Of a stretch of DNA of 32,731 nt, positions 25,756 through 32,731 are shown one piece after another. The first letter of the stretch is position 1, and each line of letters starts with the position of its first letter. Made by a program: the position numbers and the translations under genes. The stretch is taken from the NCBI GenBank assembly GCA_030536295.1, contig JAUNQH010000024.1:1-32731 (forward strand). Reading direction: 5' to 3'. This DNA is from Clostridia bacterium (GTDB taxonomy: Bacteria > Bacillota > Clostridia > Christensenellales > Aristaeellaceae). The notes under the pieces were generated by a model that was given only the letters and a program-made list of their open reading frames with translations, made no database searches and was not told the origin of the DNA.

Positions 25756-26792
25756 TTGTCATCCGCCTCCTTTGACGGATCCGTTTCCGGATCTTTGTTT
25801 TTTTCGGCTTTTTTGTTTTTCCGGTTTCCGGAGCTGTCGCCCCCGGCCGGATCGGGTGATGCCTCGGCGCCGGTCAGTTCGATGAATACATCCTCCAGAC
25901 TGGCCCGGATCCGCGTCATCTCAAGCAAAGGCAGATCCGCTTCGGCAAACGCGCGGAAGATCCGCTCGCGCAGATCCTGATCATCCGTCGGATGTATATC
26001 CGCTCTGACGGTGTTCTCATCGCCCGCGTACCAGTCGGTGTGATCAATGCCTTCCACCTTGTTCAGCACTTTTTCCGCCTGCTCACGGCCGGCTCTGATC
26101 TCCAGCTTCAGGGTCGTTTTCCCGGCGAACAGCGCTGTAAGGTTTTCCGCTGTGTCGCTGGCAACGAGCCTGCCGCCGGAGATGATCATGATGGAATCAC
26201 ATACCGCCTGCACTTCGCTGAGGATGTGGCTTGACAGCACGATGGTATGATCCTGCCCCAACTCCCGGATCAGCTCGCGGATCTCGATGATCTGGGCCGG
26301 GTCCAGACCGACCGTCGGCTCATCCAGAATGATGATCTCCGGATCGCCGATCAGGGCCTGGGCGATGCCCACGCGCTGCCGGTATCCTTTGGAAAGGTTG
26401 CGGATCAGACGGTCCTTTACTTCCGTGATCCGGGTCTTTTCCATTACCGTTTTCAGATGACCGGCCCGTTCCGCGGCGGGTATTTTCCGTGCCTGCATGA
26501 TGAACCGGAGATATTCATCCGGGGTCATGTCCATGTACACGGGCGGCATTTCCGGCAGGTAGCCGATCAGTTTCTTCGCGGCAAGCGGTTCTTCCGCAAT
26601 GGAGTGCCCGTCGATCAGGACTTCGCCGGCCGTCGCGCCGAGACAGCCTGTGATGATATTCATGGTCGTTGATTTTCCGGCGCCGTTGGGCCCCAGAAAA
26701 CCGTAGATGACGCCTTTGTCAATAGTAAAGGACAAGTCATCCACCGCTATGTGGTTGCCGTACTTTTTTGTCAGGTGTCTGACTTCGATCAA
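25752..26792 (-). CDS. ABC transporter ATP-binding protein (GldA-like)
   Basis: A 346-residue ATPase with all key motifs: Walker A GPNGAGKST (34-42), signature LSKGYRQ (133-139), Walker B IIILDEP (153-159) and switch His189. Residues 215-305 form a C-terminal domain as in GldA/CcmA-type ATPases. The last 40 residues are a charged Lys/Asp/Glu-rich tail unlike the usual family end. The start codon is TTG (26792), with GGGAGG about 8 nt upstream and the usual MIEVRHLTKKYG start; no ATG fits. It is the first gene of the operon and is divergent from the response regulator. Confidence 0.9.
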   Translation of the reverse strand: MIEVRHLTKKYGNHIAVDDLSFTIDKGVIYGFLGPNGAGKSTTMNIITGCLGATAGEVLIDGHSIAEEPLAAKKLIGYLPEMPPVYMDMTPDEYLRFIMQARKIPAAERAGHLKTVMEKTRITEVKDRLIRNLSKGYRQRVGIAQALIGDPEIIILDEPTVGLDPAQIIEIRELIRELGQDHTIVLSSHILSEVQAVCDSIMIISGGRLVASDTAENLTALFAGKTTLKLEIRAGREQAEKVLNKVEGIDHTDWYAGDENTVRADIHPTDDQDLRERIFRAFAEADLPLLEMTRIRASLEDVFIELTGAEASPDPAGGDSSGNRKNKKAEKNKDPETDPSKEADDK

Positions 26793-26815
26793 TGGATCTC
26801 CCTCCCTGAAAGGTT

Positions 26816-26846
26816 ATTTTATTGACCGGTCCACTTGTCTTGTAAA
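26816..26846 (-). promoter_or_regulatory. Candidate promoter of the Gld-type ABC operon
   Basis: TTTACA (26846-26841) and TAAAAT (26821-26816) lie 19 bp apart on the minus strand, 24 bp before the TTG start. The wide spacing suggests a promoter that needs an activator, and the -35 box lies within the direct repeats described separately. Confidence 0.4.
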
Positions 26847-26879
26847 CCGGATGTAAACATTGGGTGAACTTTGGTAAAG
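26841..26879. promoter_or_regulatory. Direct repeats, probable response-regulator binding site
   Basis: TGTAAAC occurs at 26841-26847 and 26852-26858, 11 bp apart start to start (one helical turn), with a degenerate third copy GGTAAAG at 26873-26879, two turns further. OmpR-family regulators bind direct repeats of this spacing. The site lies between the divergent response-regulator and ABC operons and overlaps the -35 box of the ABC promoter. Confidence 0.5.
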
Positions 26880-26883
26880 CCGG

Positions 26884-26911
26884 TTGCGGTCCGCGTTATA
26901 TGCGATAGAAT
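26884..26911 (+). promoter_or_regulatory. Candidate promoter of the two-component operon
   Basis: TTGCGG (26884-26889) and TAGAAT (26906-26911) are separated by 16 bp; the -10 box ends 20 bp before the response-regulator start. It directly adjoins the TGTAAAC repeats, so autoregulation is possible. Confidence 0.5.
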
Positions 26912-26931
26912 ACACTCGGAGGTGGGTTCCG

Positions 26932-27606
26932 ATGCGGCTTCTTCTTGCCGAGGATGAGACTGGGATGCGAGAGGCGATCTGTGATGTGCTGACATATCAG
27001 CAATATGAGGTGACCGCGGCGGCGGACGGGATCCGGGCGCTCGAACTGGCGCGGAACGGGCAGTTTGACGGGATCCTGCTGGATGTTATGATGCCCGGCA
27101 TGGACGGCCTGACCGTGCTCCGCGCGCTGCGCCGGCAGGGTGATCAGACCCCGGTGCTGCTGCTGACTGCCCGGTCCGGGATCGAAGACCGCGTGGAGGG
27201 TCTGGATGCGGGCGCCGATGATTATCTGCCCAAACCATTTGCAATGGATGAACTGCTGGCCCGGATCCGTGCCATCGTGCGGCGCCCGCAGCTGGCTGTG
27301 CAGTCGCTGTGCGTTGCCGACCTGCGTCTTGATGAGGCGGCGGGAATGCTGATATGCGGAAACCGATCGGAACCGCTGAGCCGTCTGGAACTGCAGCTGA
27401 TGACCTTCCTGATGCGCAACAGCGGCAGTTATTTCTCCGCGGAGATATTGCTGGACCGTGTATGGGGCATTGACAGCAATGCCGGAATCGAAACGGTGTG
27501 GGTCTACATATCCTATCTTCGGAAAAAACTGAAGACGCTCGGCGCGCACGCGGAGATCTGCTCCAGACGCGGCGTGGGCTACGCGCTGGAAAGGAAAAAA
27601 CAATGA
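26932..27606 (+). CDS. OmpR/PhoB-family response regulator
   Basis: A 224-residue cytoplasmic regulator. The receiver domain (1-115) has the acidic pair Glu8-Asp9, the phosphorylation site Asp51 (LLDVMMPGMDG), Thr79 and Lys101 (YLPKPF), all in place. A winged-helix Trans_reg_C domain follows (about 130-222, ending RGVGYAL). The start is the ATG at 26932, with GGAGG 9 nt upstream. The stop overlaps the kinase start by 4 bp (ATGA), so the two are co-expressed. Position opposite the Gld-type ABC operon, with direct repeats between, suggests it controls that operon and/or itself. Confidence 0.92.
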   Translation: MRLLLAEDETGMREAICDVLTYQQYEVTAAADGIRALELARNGQFDGILLDVMMPGMDGLTVLRALRRQGDQTPVLLLTARSGIEDRVEGLDAGADDYLPKPFAMDELLARIRAIVRRPQLAVQSLCVADLRLDEAAGMLICGNRSEPLSRLELQLMTFLMRNSGSYFSAEILLDRVWGIDSNAGIETVWVYISYLRKKLKTLGAHAEICSRRGVGYALERKKQ

Positions 27607-28853
27607 AACAGCTGAAGCGGCGCCTCGTGGCGGGCGCCATGATCGCCTTTGCCATTCTGCTGGTGCTGATCATCGGCGGCATCGTGATCTTCGGACAGGT
27701 ACAGATGGAAAACGATACCGATATGTTCATTGATCGGATGCTGAGTGAGAAACCGCCGGAAAAGCCGCAGTCGGGACCGCCGATATTCGGATACAGGCCC
27801 GAGAACCGCAGCGCGCCTGCCGGATACTTTGATCTGCTGATCGACAGCGATGGGACAACGATCAGACAGAAAGCCTTCGGTATTCTTGATCAGGACAGCA
27901 CGGACATTGAGTCCATGACGGAACGGGTCATGCGGGACGAAAAGAACCGCGGTAAGATCGGCATCTACAAATACGGGAAAAGTGAAACGAACGGCGTAAC
28001 GAGGATCATTCTGCTGGATAACGCCATTCAGATCCAGACGATGTATTCCATTCTTCGCAGCGCGGCGATCGTCGGGCTCGTGTGCCTGGTCCTCATGTTT
28101 TTTATCCTCCAGCCGATCGCGCGCTATATCGCCAGAGCGAACATGGCCTCACAGGAACGCGAACGCCAGTTCATCACCAATGCCAGCCATGAGCTGAAGA
28201 CGCCCGTGGCGGCGATACAGGCCAACATTGAGGCCATGGAGATGGTGAGGGGAGAGGACAAGTGGAGCAGGAACGCGCATCATCAGGTGCTCCGGCTGAA
28301 TCATATGATCTCGCAGCTGCTGATGATGGAACGGATCGATGAGACCCGGATGAAGCAGCGGCCTGTGCCGGTCGATCTGACGGCCCTGATCCGGAGCGTG
28401 TCGGCTGAGATGAGGGAACTGATGGAGCAGCGGCAGCTGCAGCTGGAAGTGCAATGCGCTGAAAAACTGTGGGTCAGCGGAAACGAGGAGGCGCTGACGC
28501 AGCTGCTTCGGATCCTGCTGGATAACGCGGCGAAATACGCGGAGCAGGCATCCCGCGTGACGCTGTCGGTGATCCCCGGCAAAAAAGATATGACGCTGCA
28601 ATGTGAGAACCGGGTCGAAACTTTGCCCGCGTGCGCGCCGGAAAAGCTGTTTGAACGCTTTGAAAGGGGCGGCATACAGCGGAAGCCCGATGACCGCGGA
28701 TGCGGTATCGGGCTTTCCGCCGCGGCGAGCGTCGTATCCATGCACCACGGTAATATCGGGGCGTCTTATCCGGATGAACACACTTTCGCGATCAGCGTCC
28801 GGATCCCGCGCGGAAAAGGAATTGCCGGATCAGATGAAACGAACGTCAGTTGA
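27603..28853 (+). CDS. Membrane sensor histidine kinase
   Basis: A 416-residue kinase with two transmembrane segments (about 10-32 and 152-171) flanking an external sensor of about 120 residues that has a Pro-rich start (EKPPEKPQSGPP). The phospho-acceptor is His196 (NASHELKTP); the N box is LLRILLDNAAKY (Asn308) and the G2 box DRGCGIGLS is at 364-372. The G1 box has CENRVE instead of a DxGxG motif, as in several Clostridia kinases. Only about 20 residues separate the second membrane segment from the His box, so there is no full HAMP domain. It overlaps the response regulator by 4 bp. The signal is unknown; its 3' end overlaps the convergent nitroreductase gene by 8 bp. Confidence 0.9.
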   Translation: MKQLKRRLVAGAMIAFAILLVLIIGGIVIFGQVQMENDTDMFIDRMLSEKPPEKPQSGPPIFGYRPENRSAPAGYFDLLIDSDGTTIRQKAFGILDQDSTDIESMTERVMRDEKNRGKIGIYKYGKSETNGVTRIILLDNAIQIQTMYSILRSAAIVGLVCLVLMFFILQPIARYIARANMASQERERQFITNASHELKTPVAAIQANIEAMEMVRGEDKWSRNAHHQVLRLNHMISQLLMMERIDETRMKQRPVPVDLTALIRSVSAEMRELMEQRQLQLEVQCAEKLWVSGNEEALTQLLRILLDNAAKYAEQASRVTLSVIPGKKDMTLQCENRVETLPACAPEKLFERFERGGIQRKPDDRGCGIGLSAAASVVSMHHGNIGASYPDEHTFAISVRIPRGKGIAGSDETNVS

Positions 28854-29592
28854 TGACGGATACTTTTTCATCGATCGTGTAACGTGTTGTCGCGCCGCTT
28901 ACCGCGTCCGCGCTGTTCTCCGGATAACCGATCAGCAGGACCGCCAGCGCCTGAAGGGAAGGATCCACGCCGAGCAGTTCGCAGAAATGATCATGATCGG
29001 CACCGTTCAGGTTCATGGCGGGGGCGGATACGATCTTTACCCCGTAGCCCAGGGAAGCGGCGGCGATATACATGTTCTGCGCGGCCAGACCGCAGTCAAA
29101 GGAAGCATTGGGCGATTTTGTATTCTCATCGATATAGATAATGATCGCGGCGGCGCTGTCGCCGAGGGAAGCCTTCGCGCCGGAGGAGGCAGGCATGCCG
29201 CCGGGTGCCGCGCCGGGTGTGAAGCCTTCGGGCAGATTCGCGGCCGCGGCGTCTCCGGGCAGGTCCGCGGGGATATTACCGCCGGCGAGATCGGCCGGCA
29301 TTCCCGCGGGCGCGGCGCCGGAAGGCATGCCGGATCCGCCGCCGGTGAGCTGTGACATGATATCCTTGTTCGTTACGACGGCAAAGTACCAGGGCTGCTG
29401 ATTGATGGCGCTGGGAGCCGCGAGTCCGGCCTGAACGATCACGGTAAGATCTTCCTCGTTCACGGACTCATCGGTAAAGGATTGGGTGGTGCCGGCTGTC
29501 ATGATGACGTCGGTCACGGAGTTCGCGCAGGCCGGAAGCACCATGCAGGCGGCCAGCAGCAGCGCGCATACGGCAGACAACAGTTTTTTCAT
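28846..29592 (-). CDS. Exported nitroreductase-fold protein with low-complexity insert
   Basis: A 248-residue protein. The first 25 residues are a signal peptide (MKKLLSAV, hydrophobic core) with a lipobox-like LAAC at 13-16 and an alternative cleavage site near ACA; either way it should leave the cytoplasm. SAINQQPWYFAVV (61-73), FDCGLAAQNMYIAAASLGYG (165-184) and LLIGYPE (219-225) are nitroreductase-family FMN-binding signatures. Residues about 84-142 are an insert rich in Gly, Met, Pro and Ala. The Arg-rich FMN-phosphate motif usual near the N-terminus (RRSxRxF) is replaced by TTQSFT. The ATG at 29592 has GGAG 8 nt upstream; the one at 29598 is too close. It lies 32 bp after the adaptor gene as the last gene of the MacB-type operon. 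Reductase activity is unproven. Confidence 0.8.
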   Translation of the reverse strand: MKKLLSAVCALLLAACMVLPACANSVTDVIMTAGTTQSFTDESVNEEDLTVIVQAGLAAPSAINQQPWYFAVVTNKDIMSQLTGGGSGMPSGAAPAGMPADLAGGNIPADLPGDAAAANLPEGFTPGAAPGGMPASSGAKASLGDSAAAIIIYIDENTKSPNASFDCGLAAQNMYIAAASLGYGVKIVSAPAMNLNGADHDHFCELLGVDPSLQALAVLLIGYPENSADAVSGATTRYTIDEKVSVIN

Positions 29593-29624
29593 CTTCATTG
29601 CTCCTTTCTGTGCGGATAAACGTG

Positions 29625-30707
29625 TCAGTTGGTCACGGTGACGGTCATGCCATAGCTGATATCGGTAATATCATCCAGTTTGATGACGGATTTGAAGAAG
29701 GACTCATCCGTTTCACTTTCTTCATCCGTATAACCGGAAGCGGATACCTCTTCAACAATGCCGCCGATGATGTATTCGCCGCCGCTGATATAGGTGAAGT
29801 GGACCCGGACAGCGGTGCCGACGGAAAGCGCGGACAGGAATTCTTCATTCACAGCGGCTTCAACACGCATGTTTTCATCGGGATACAGTGTGCAGATCGT
29901 GTCGCCGGCGGTCACGCCAGCGCCCGCGGTGACGGACAGACTTCCGATCACGCCGTCAGCGGGGGCCTTGATCTCGGTCAGGTCAGTCTGATAACCGGCA
30001 AATTCGCCTTCAATGGTCTCGAACAGGATATCGCCTTTTTTCACTTCGCTGCCGTCGGCAACACGGTAAGCCGTGATGATGCCGCTGCCTTCGTAAGCGG
30101 TGTAAGAGGAAAGGCTGATGGAGCCGCGGCCGATGCGGAGCGTATTGCTGTAGGCTTCATCACGGTAGATGCCGATGCTTTCACCGGAATCGAAAACGCC
30201 TTCCAGCACATCGACCGTGAAGCTGCTTCCGCTGACCTGTGTAACCGTGCCGGTGCCCACATTGGTGAGCGTGCTGGTGCTGCGGAGATATACCTTCTCG
30301 CCGGGGTGGATTATTTTGGTCTCCCTGCTGTCATAGGCATTGCGGGTCGACGCGGAGATGGTATACGCCACGGCGGGCTCGATATAGGCAACCGCGCCGT
30401 AATGCGCGGTGATCATGGAAGCGCTGTCGCCGACGCTGCCGAACAGGCGGACGATGCCGTCCTCAGCCGCGTATACTTTGGTCGAAGTGAGTGTCGCGAT
30501 GGTGTCGCCCTTCTTTACGCGGCTGCCTTCACGGACGGCGATCTGACTGATGTTTCCGGTGTAGGCGGTCACAACAGGGGTCTCTGAGGTGTTGATCACG
30601 GTGCCGTCGACTTCAACGGCGGAGGAGCCGGCCAGCGCGCCGGACACCGTCAGGCAGAGCAGGCAGGCAAGCAGGGCGGACAGTACTTTTTTCACGGGTC
30701 TTTTCAT
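29625..30707 (-). CDS. HlyD/MacA-like adaptor subunit of the ABC exporter
   Basis: A 360-residue exported protein with a signal peptide (MKRPVKK, hydrophobic core, ALAG). Two biotinyl-lipoyl-like beta hairpins are visible (IAVREGSRVKKGDTIATL near 55-75 and IKAPADGVIGSLSV further on), then a beta-barrel part (VEAAVNEEFLSALSVGTAVRVHF) typical of membrane-fusion/adaptor proteins. There is no clear long coiled-coil hairpin, as in adaptors of Gram-positive bacteria. It should link the MacB-like permease to the outside or form an extracytoplasmic chamber. AGAGG is 8 nt before the ATG. It lies 21 bp after the permease gene and before the nitroreductase gene. Confidence 0.82.
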   Translation of the reverse strand: MKRPVKKVLSALLACLLCLTVSGALAGSSAVEVDGTVINTSETPVVTAYTGNISQIAVREGSRVKKGDTIATLTSTKVYAAEDGIVRLFGSVGDSASMITAHYGAVAYIEPAVAYTISASTRNAYDSRETKIIHPGEKVYLRSTSTLTNVGTGTVTQVSGSSFTVDVLEGVFDSGESIGIYRDEAYSNTLRIGRGSISLSSYTAYEGSGIITAYRVADGSEVKKGDILFETIEGEFAGYQTDLTEIKAPADGVIGSLSVTAGAGVTAGDTICTLYPDENMRVEAAVNEEFLSALSVGTAVRVHFTYISGGEYIIGGIVEEVSASGYTDEESETDESFFKSVIKLDDITDISYGMTVTVTN

Positions 30708-30728
30708 TTTGTTTACCTCTCTTCTTTT

Positions 30729-31940
30729 TTATACCGAACGCAAAGCGTCGATAGGATTCAGTTTGCTGGCTTTCCTGGCGGGAGCCCATCCGAAGATGAT
30801 ACCGACCGCCGCTGAAAAACCGACGCCCAGGGCAATGGCTTCATAGGAGACCGTAAATACAGACCCCATGGACTGACAAAGGATCAGGCTGAGGATCAGT
30901 CCGAACAGCACGCCGAGCAGACCGCCGATCAGGCTGAGCAGGAAGCTTTCGGCCAGGAACTGTATCTGGATGTGCCAGGGGAATGCTCCGATGGCTTTTT
31001 TCAGGCCGATCTCCGCGGTGCGCTCGGTGACCGTTGTCAGCATCATGTTCATGATGCCGATGCCGCCGACGATCAGGGCGATGCTGGCGATGCCCGTCAG
31101 CAGTGTTGAGACCATGGACAGCATATCTTCCATCGTGTCCTCGATGGAGGACATGCTGGTGATCGAATAGGTGTCATCCTCGTAGCTGAACATGGCGTCC
31201 AGCGTTTCTTCCAGGATGGAGGTCGTTCTGTCGGAGGAGACCCCGTCGGTCAGCCAGATCGTGGCGGAGGTGACCTCGTTTACGTTGTTCATCTTCATCG
31301 CGGTCGTATACGGGATCAGAATATCCGCGCTGCCGTTGAACATGTCGCACACGCTTTCGGAAGATTCATCATTCAGAACGCCCACGACCGTGAAGGATAC
31401 GCCGTCAATATAGAGCGACTGATCGATGGGGTTCACGCCGTAGAACAGTTCCTCCATCAGCTCCGTATTGATCAGACAGACGAAGGTCCGGTTCTCGTCA
31501 TCGATCCGGTTGAGCGCTCTGCCGCGGAGCACCGTATCCGGATTCTTTGAAAAATAGTAGGCGTTTTTGCCGGATACCGTGATGTTTGTTTCATAGGTGC
31601 CCCCGTGGGAGACCCTGGCCCGGAGTGACACGGAAGGCGTGACGCCGTCCACGGCGTCCAGCGCTGTCAGCTCCTCCATATCCTCGGTCGTCAGACCGCT
31701 TTTCAGCTCACTGCCGGTGATGCTGACCGTCAGTGTGCCGGCGCCCATGCCGGTGAAGCTTGAAGTGAGGGAACCGCTGAAGCCGTTTACGGTGGTGATC
31801 AGCGCGATGACTGCCGTAACGCCGATGAGGATGCCCAGAATGGTGAGAAGGCTCCGGACTTTATTGCTCAGAATATTGCGTACAGACATGGAAAGGCATT
31901 CCGCGAGCATGGTGAAAAAAGAACCGATCTTTTTAAGCAT
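30729..31940 (-). CDS. MacB-type ABC transporter permease
   Basis: A 403-residue membrane protein. The first transmembrane segment (about 29-50, LLTILGILIGVTAVIALITTV) follows the MacB motif NILSNKVRSLL; a large extracytoplasmic MacB_PCD domain spans about 50-275; three transmembrane segments with the FtsX signature (GGIGIMNMMLTTVTERTAEIGLKKAIG) follow. MacB-type systems act as mechanotransmitters exporting peptides, antibiotics or lipoproteins rather than conventional pumps. Its start overlaps the ATPase stop by 8 bp (ATGCTTAA), so translation is coupled. Confidence 0.9.
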   Translation of the reverse strand: MLKKIGSFFTMLAECLSMSVRNILSNKVRSLLTILGILIGVTAVIALITTVNGFSGSLTSSFTGMGAGTLTVSITGSELKSGLTTEDMEELTALDAVDGVTPSVSLRARVSHGGTYETNITVSGKNAYYFSKNPDTVLRGRALNRIDDENRTFVCLINTELMEELFYGVNPIDQSLYIDGVSFTVVGVLNDESSESVCDMFNGSADILIPYTTAMKMNNVNEVTSATIWLTDGVSSDRTTSILEETLDAMFSYEDDTYSITSMSSIEDTMEDMLSMVSTLLTGIASIALIVGGIGIMNMMLTTVTERTAEIGLKKAIGAFPWHIQIQFLAESFLLSLIGGLLGVLFGLILSLILCQSMGSVFTVSYEAIALGVGFSAAVGIIFGWAPARKASKLNPIDALRSV

Positions 31941-32643
31941 CTGCCGTTTGCCCCCCTTCTGTCAGCTGCCCGTCGATGATGTGCACCACGCGCCGCGCGT
32001 TCCGGGCAATGTTTACATCATGGGTGATCATCACGATGGTGCGGCCTTCATTGTTCAGATTACGGAACAGCTCCATGACCTGACGGCCCGTTTTCTGATC
32101 CAGTGAGCCGGTCGGTTCGTCCGCCAGCAGAATGGACGGATTGCCGACCAGCGCCCGCGCGATGGCGACACGCTGGCACTGACCGCCTGAAAGCTGATTG
32201 GGGTAATGATTCAGCCTGTCTTCAAGACCGACGCTGATCAGTATTTCCGTTGCCCTTCTTTTACGTTCCTTCGGCGGCACACCGGCGTAGATCAGAGGAA
32301 GCTCCACATTCTTGAGCGCCGTCAGCCGCGGAAGCAGCTGGTGGTTCTGGAAGATAAAGCCGATCTCACGGGAGCGGATCTCCGCAAGCTGCTTTTCCGT
32401 CAGACCGTTTGTTTCCTGCCCGTTCAGGATGTATTCACCGGAGGTCGGAACATCAAGGCAGCCGACGATGTTCATCAGCGTTGATTTGCCGCTGCCGGAC
32501 GGACCGAGGACCGAAATGAACTCGCCCTTTTCGATGGAAAGGCAGATATCCTTCAGAATATGAGCCTGCTCATCACCCATCTGATAGTATTTGTTGATAT
32601 TGGTCATCCTGAAGAAGAGATGACCGTACTCGGTTTCACTCAT
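31933..32643 (-). CDS. MacB-type ABC transporter ATP-binding protein
   Basis: A 236-residue ATPase with Walker A GPSGSGKST (47-55), signature LSGGQCQRVAIARAL (151-165), Walker B ILLADEP (171-177), D-loop TGSLD and switch His208: a complete LolD/MacB-class nucleotide-binding domain. The ATG overlaps the TGA of the upstream gene by 4 bp; a weak GGTGG precedes it, so translation probably depends on coupling. It energises the permease encoded next. Confidence 0.92.
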   Translation of the reverse strand: MSETEYGHLFFRMTNINKYYQMGDEQAHILKDICLSIEKGEFISVLGPSGSGKSTLMNIVGCLDVPTSGEYILNGQETNGLTEKQLAEIRSREIGFIFQNHQLLPRLTALKNVELPLIYAGVPPKERKRRATEILISVGLEDRLNHYPNQLSGGQCQRVAIARALVGNPSILLADEPTGSLDQKTGRQVMELFRNLNNEGRTIVMITHDVNIARNARRVVHIIDGQLTEGGQTADA

Positions 32644-32731
32644 CGGCCGCCACCACCGAATCCGCCGCTGCCGCCGCCGCTGGGCCGGCCGGAACCGCCT
32701 GAGCCGCTGCCGCCTGAACCGCCGCTGCCGC
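32640..32731 (-). CDS. C-terminal glycine-rich tail of an upstream gene (partial)
   Basis: Thirty codons in frame on the minus strand end at TGA (32642-32640), which overlaps the ATPase start codon. They encode only Gly and Ser with a few other residues, ending SGGFGGGGR. MacB-type operons in Clostridia commonly begin with an efflux adaptor protein having such a Gly-rich tail, so this is probably an adaptor subunit; the visible part alone cannot prove it. Confidence 0.55.
   Translation of the reverse strand, partial: GSGGSGGSGSGGSGRPSGGGSGGFGGGGR

Noticed and set aside
26884-26931. Upstream start for the response regulator at 26884
   Set aside because: It would overlap the promoter; the receiver domain starts at MRLLLAEDE with GGAGG at proper distance before 26932.

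Overview
The window looks like part of a chromosome from an anaerobic, GC-rich, Gram-positive gut or rumen Clostridia-type bacterium (Bacillota). The reasons are a sortase-type LPLTG anchor, lipobox-like signal peptides, AGGAGG-type ribosome binding sites, BspA-like leucine-rich repeat and CotH surface proteins, a DUF6273 protein, a C_GCAxxG_C_C protein and a PreA-type iron-sulfur flavoprotein. This lineage call is inference from gene families; no rRNA or tRNA gene, CRISPR array, phage gene or insertion sequence was seen.

Layout. (1) 2-2077 (+): 3' part of a TPR-like repeat protein ending in a DUF6273 domain, with a very recent in-frame duplication. (2) 10933-2091 (-): a CotH-like kinase, a giant BspA-like LRR protein starting 2 bp after it, and an intracellular DUF5060/DUF4038-type glycoside hydrolase. 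(3) 11282-18091 (+): a secreted PPIase/foldase gene broken by one frameshift, then a 1790-residue cell-wall-anchored protein. (4) 18156-20325 (+): a GNAT acetyltransferase and a PreA-like flavoprotein with an extra N-terminal Fe-S region, ended by a strong terminator. (5) 21938-20358 (-): a C_GCAxxG_C_C redox protein with its own promoter and terminator, then an AraC regulator with a GyrI-like ligand domain that carries a near-perfect internal ribosome binding site. (6) 26792-22023 (-): a complete four-gene ABC operon of the GldA/GldF/GldG/DUF4340 type. (7) 26932-28853 (+): a divergent OmpR-type response regulator and histidine kinase; the shared intergenic region has TGTAAAC direct repeats 11 bp apart. 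(8) 32731-28846 (-): a MacB-type ABC export operon (tail of an upstream gene, ATPase, permease, adaptor) whose last gene encodes an exported nitroreductase-fold protein.

How the genes may work together. Much of the window is devoted to the cell envelope: surface proteins with a candidate modifying kinase, a surface protein with an adjacent foldase, and two ABC systems on either side of a two-component system. The most interesting leads are the TipAS-like internal start in the AraC gene, the exported nitroreductase in an efflux operon, the possible kinase-substrate pair CotH/BspA, the TCS-Gld-type ABC pair with visible operator repeats, and a possible switching leader RNA upstream of the foldase gene. 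All of these are inferences from sequence and context.
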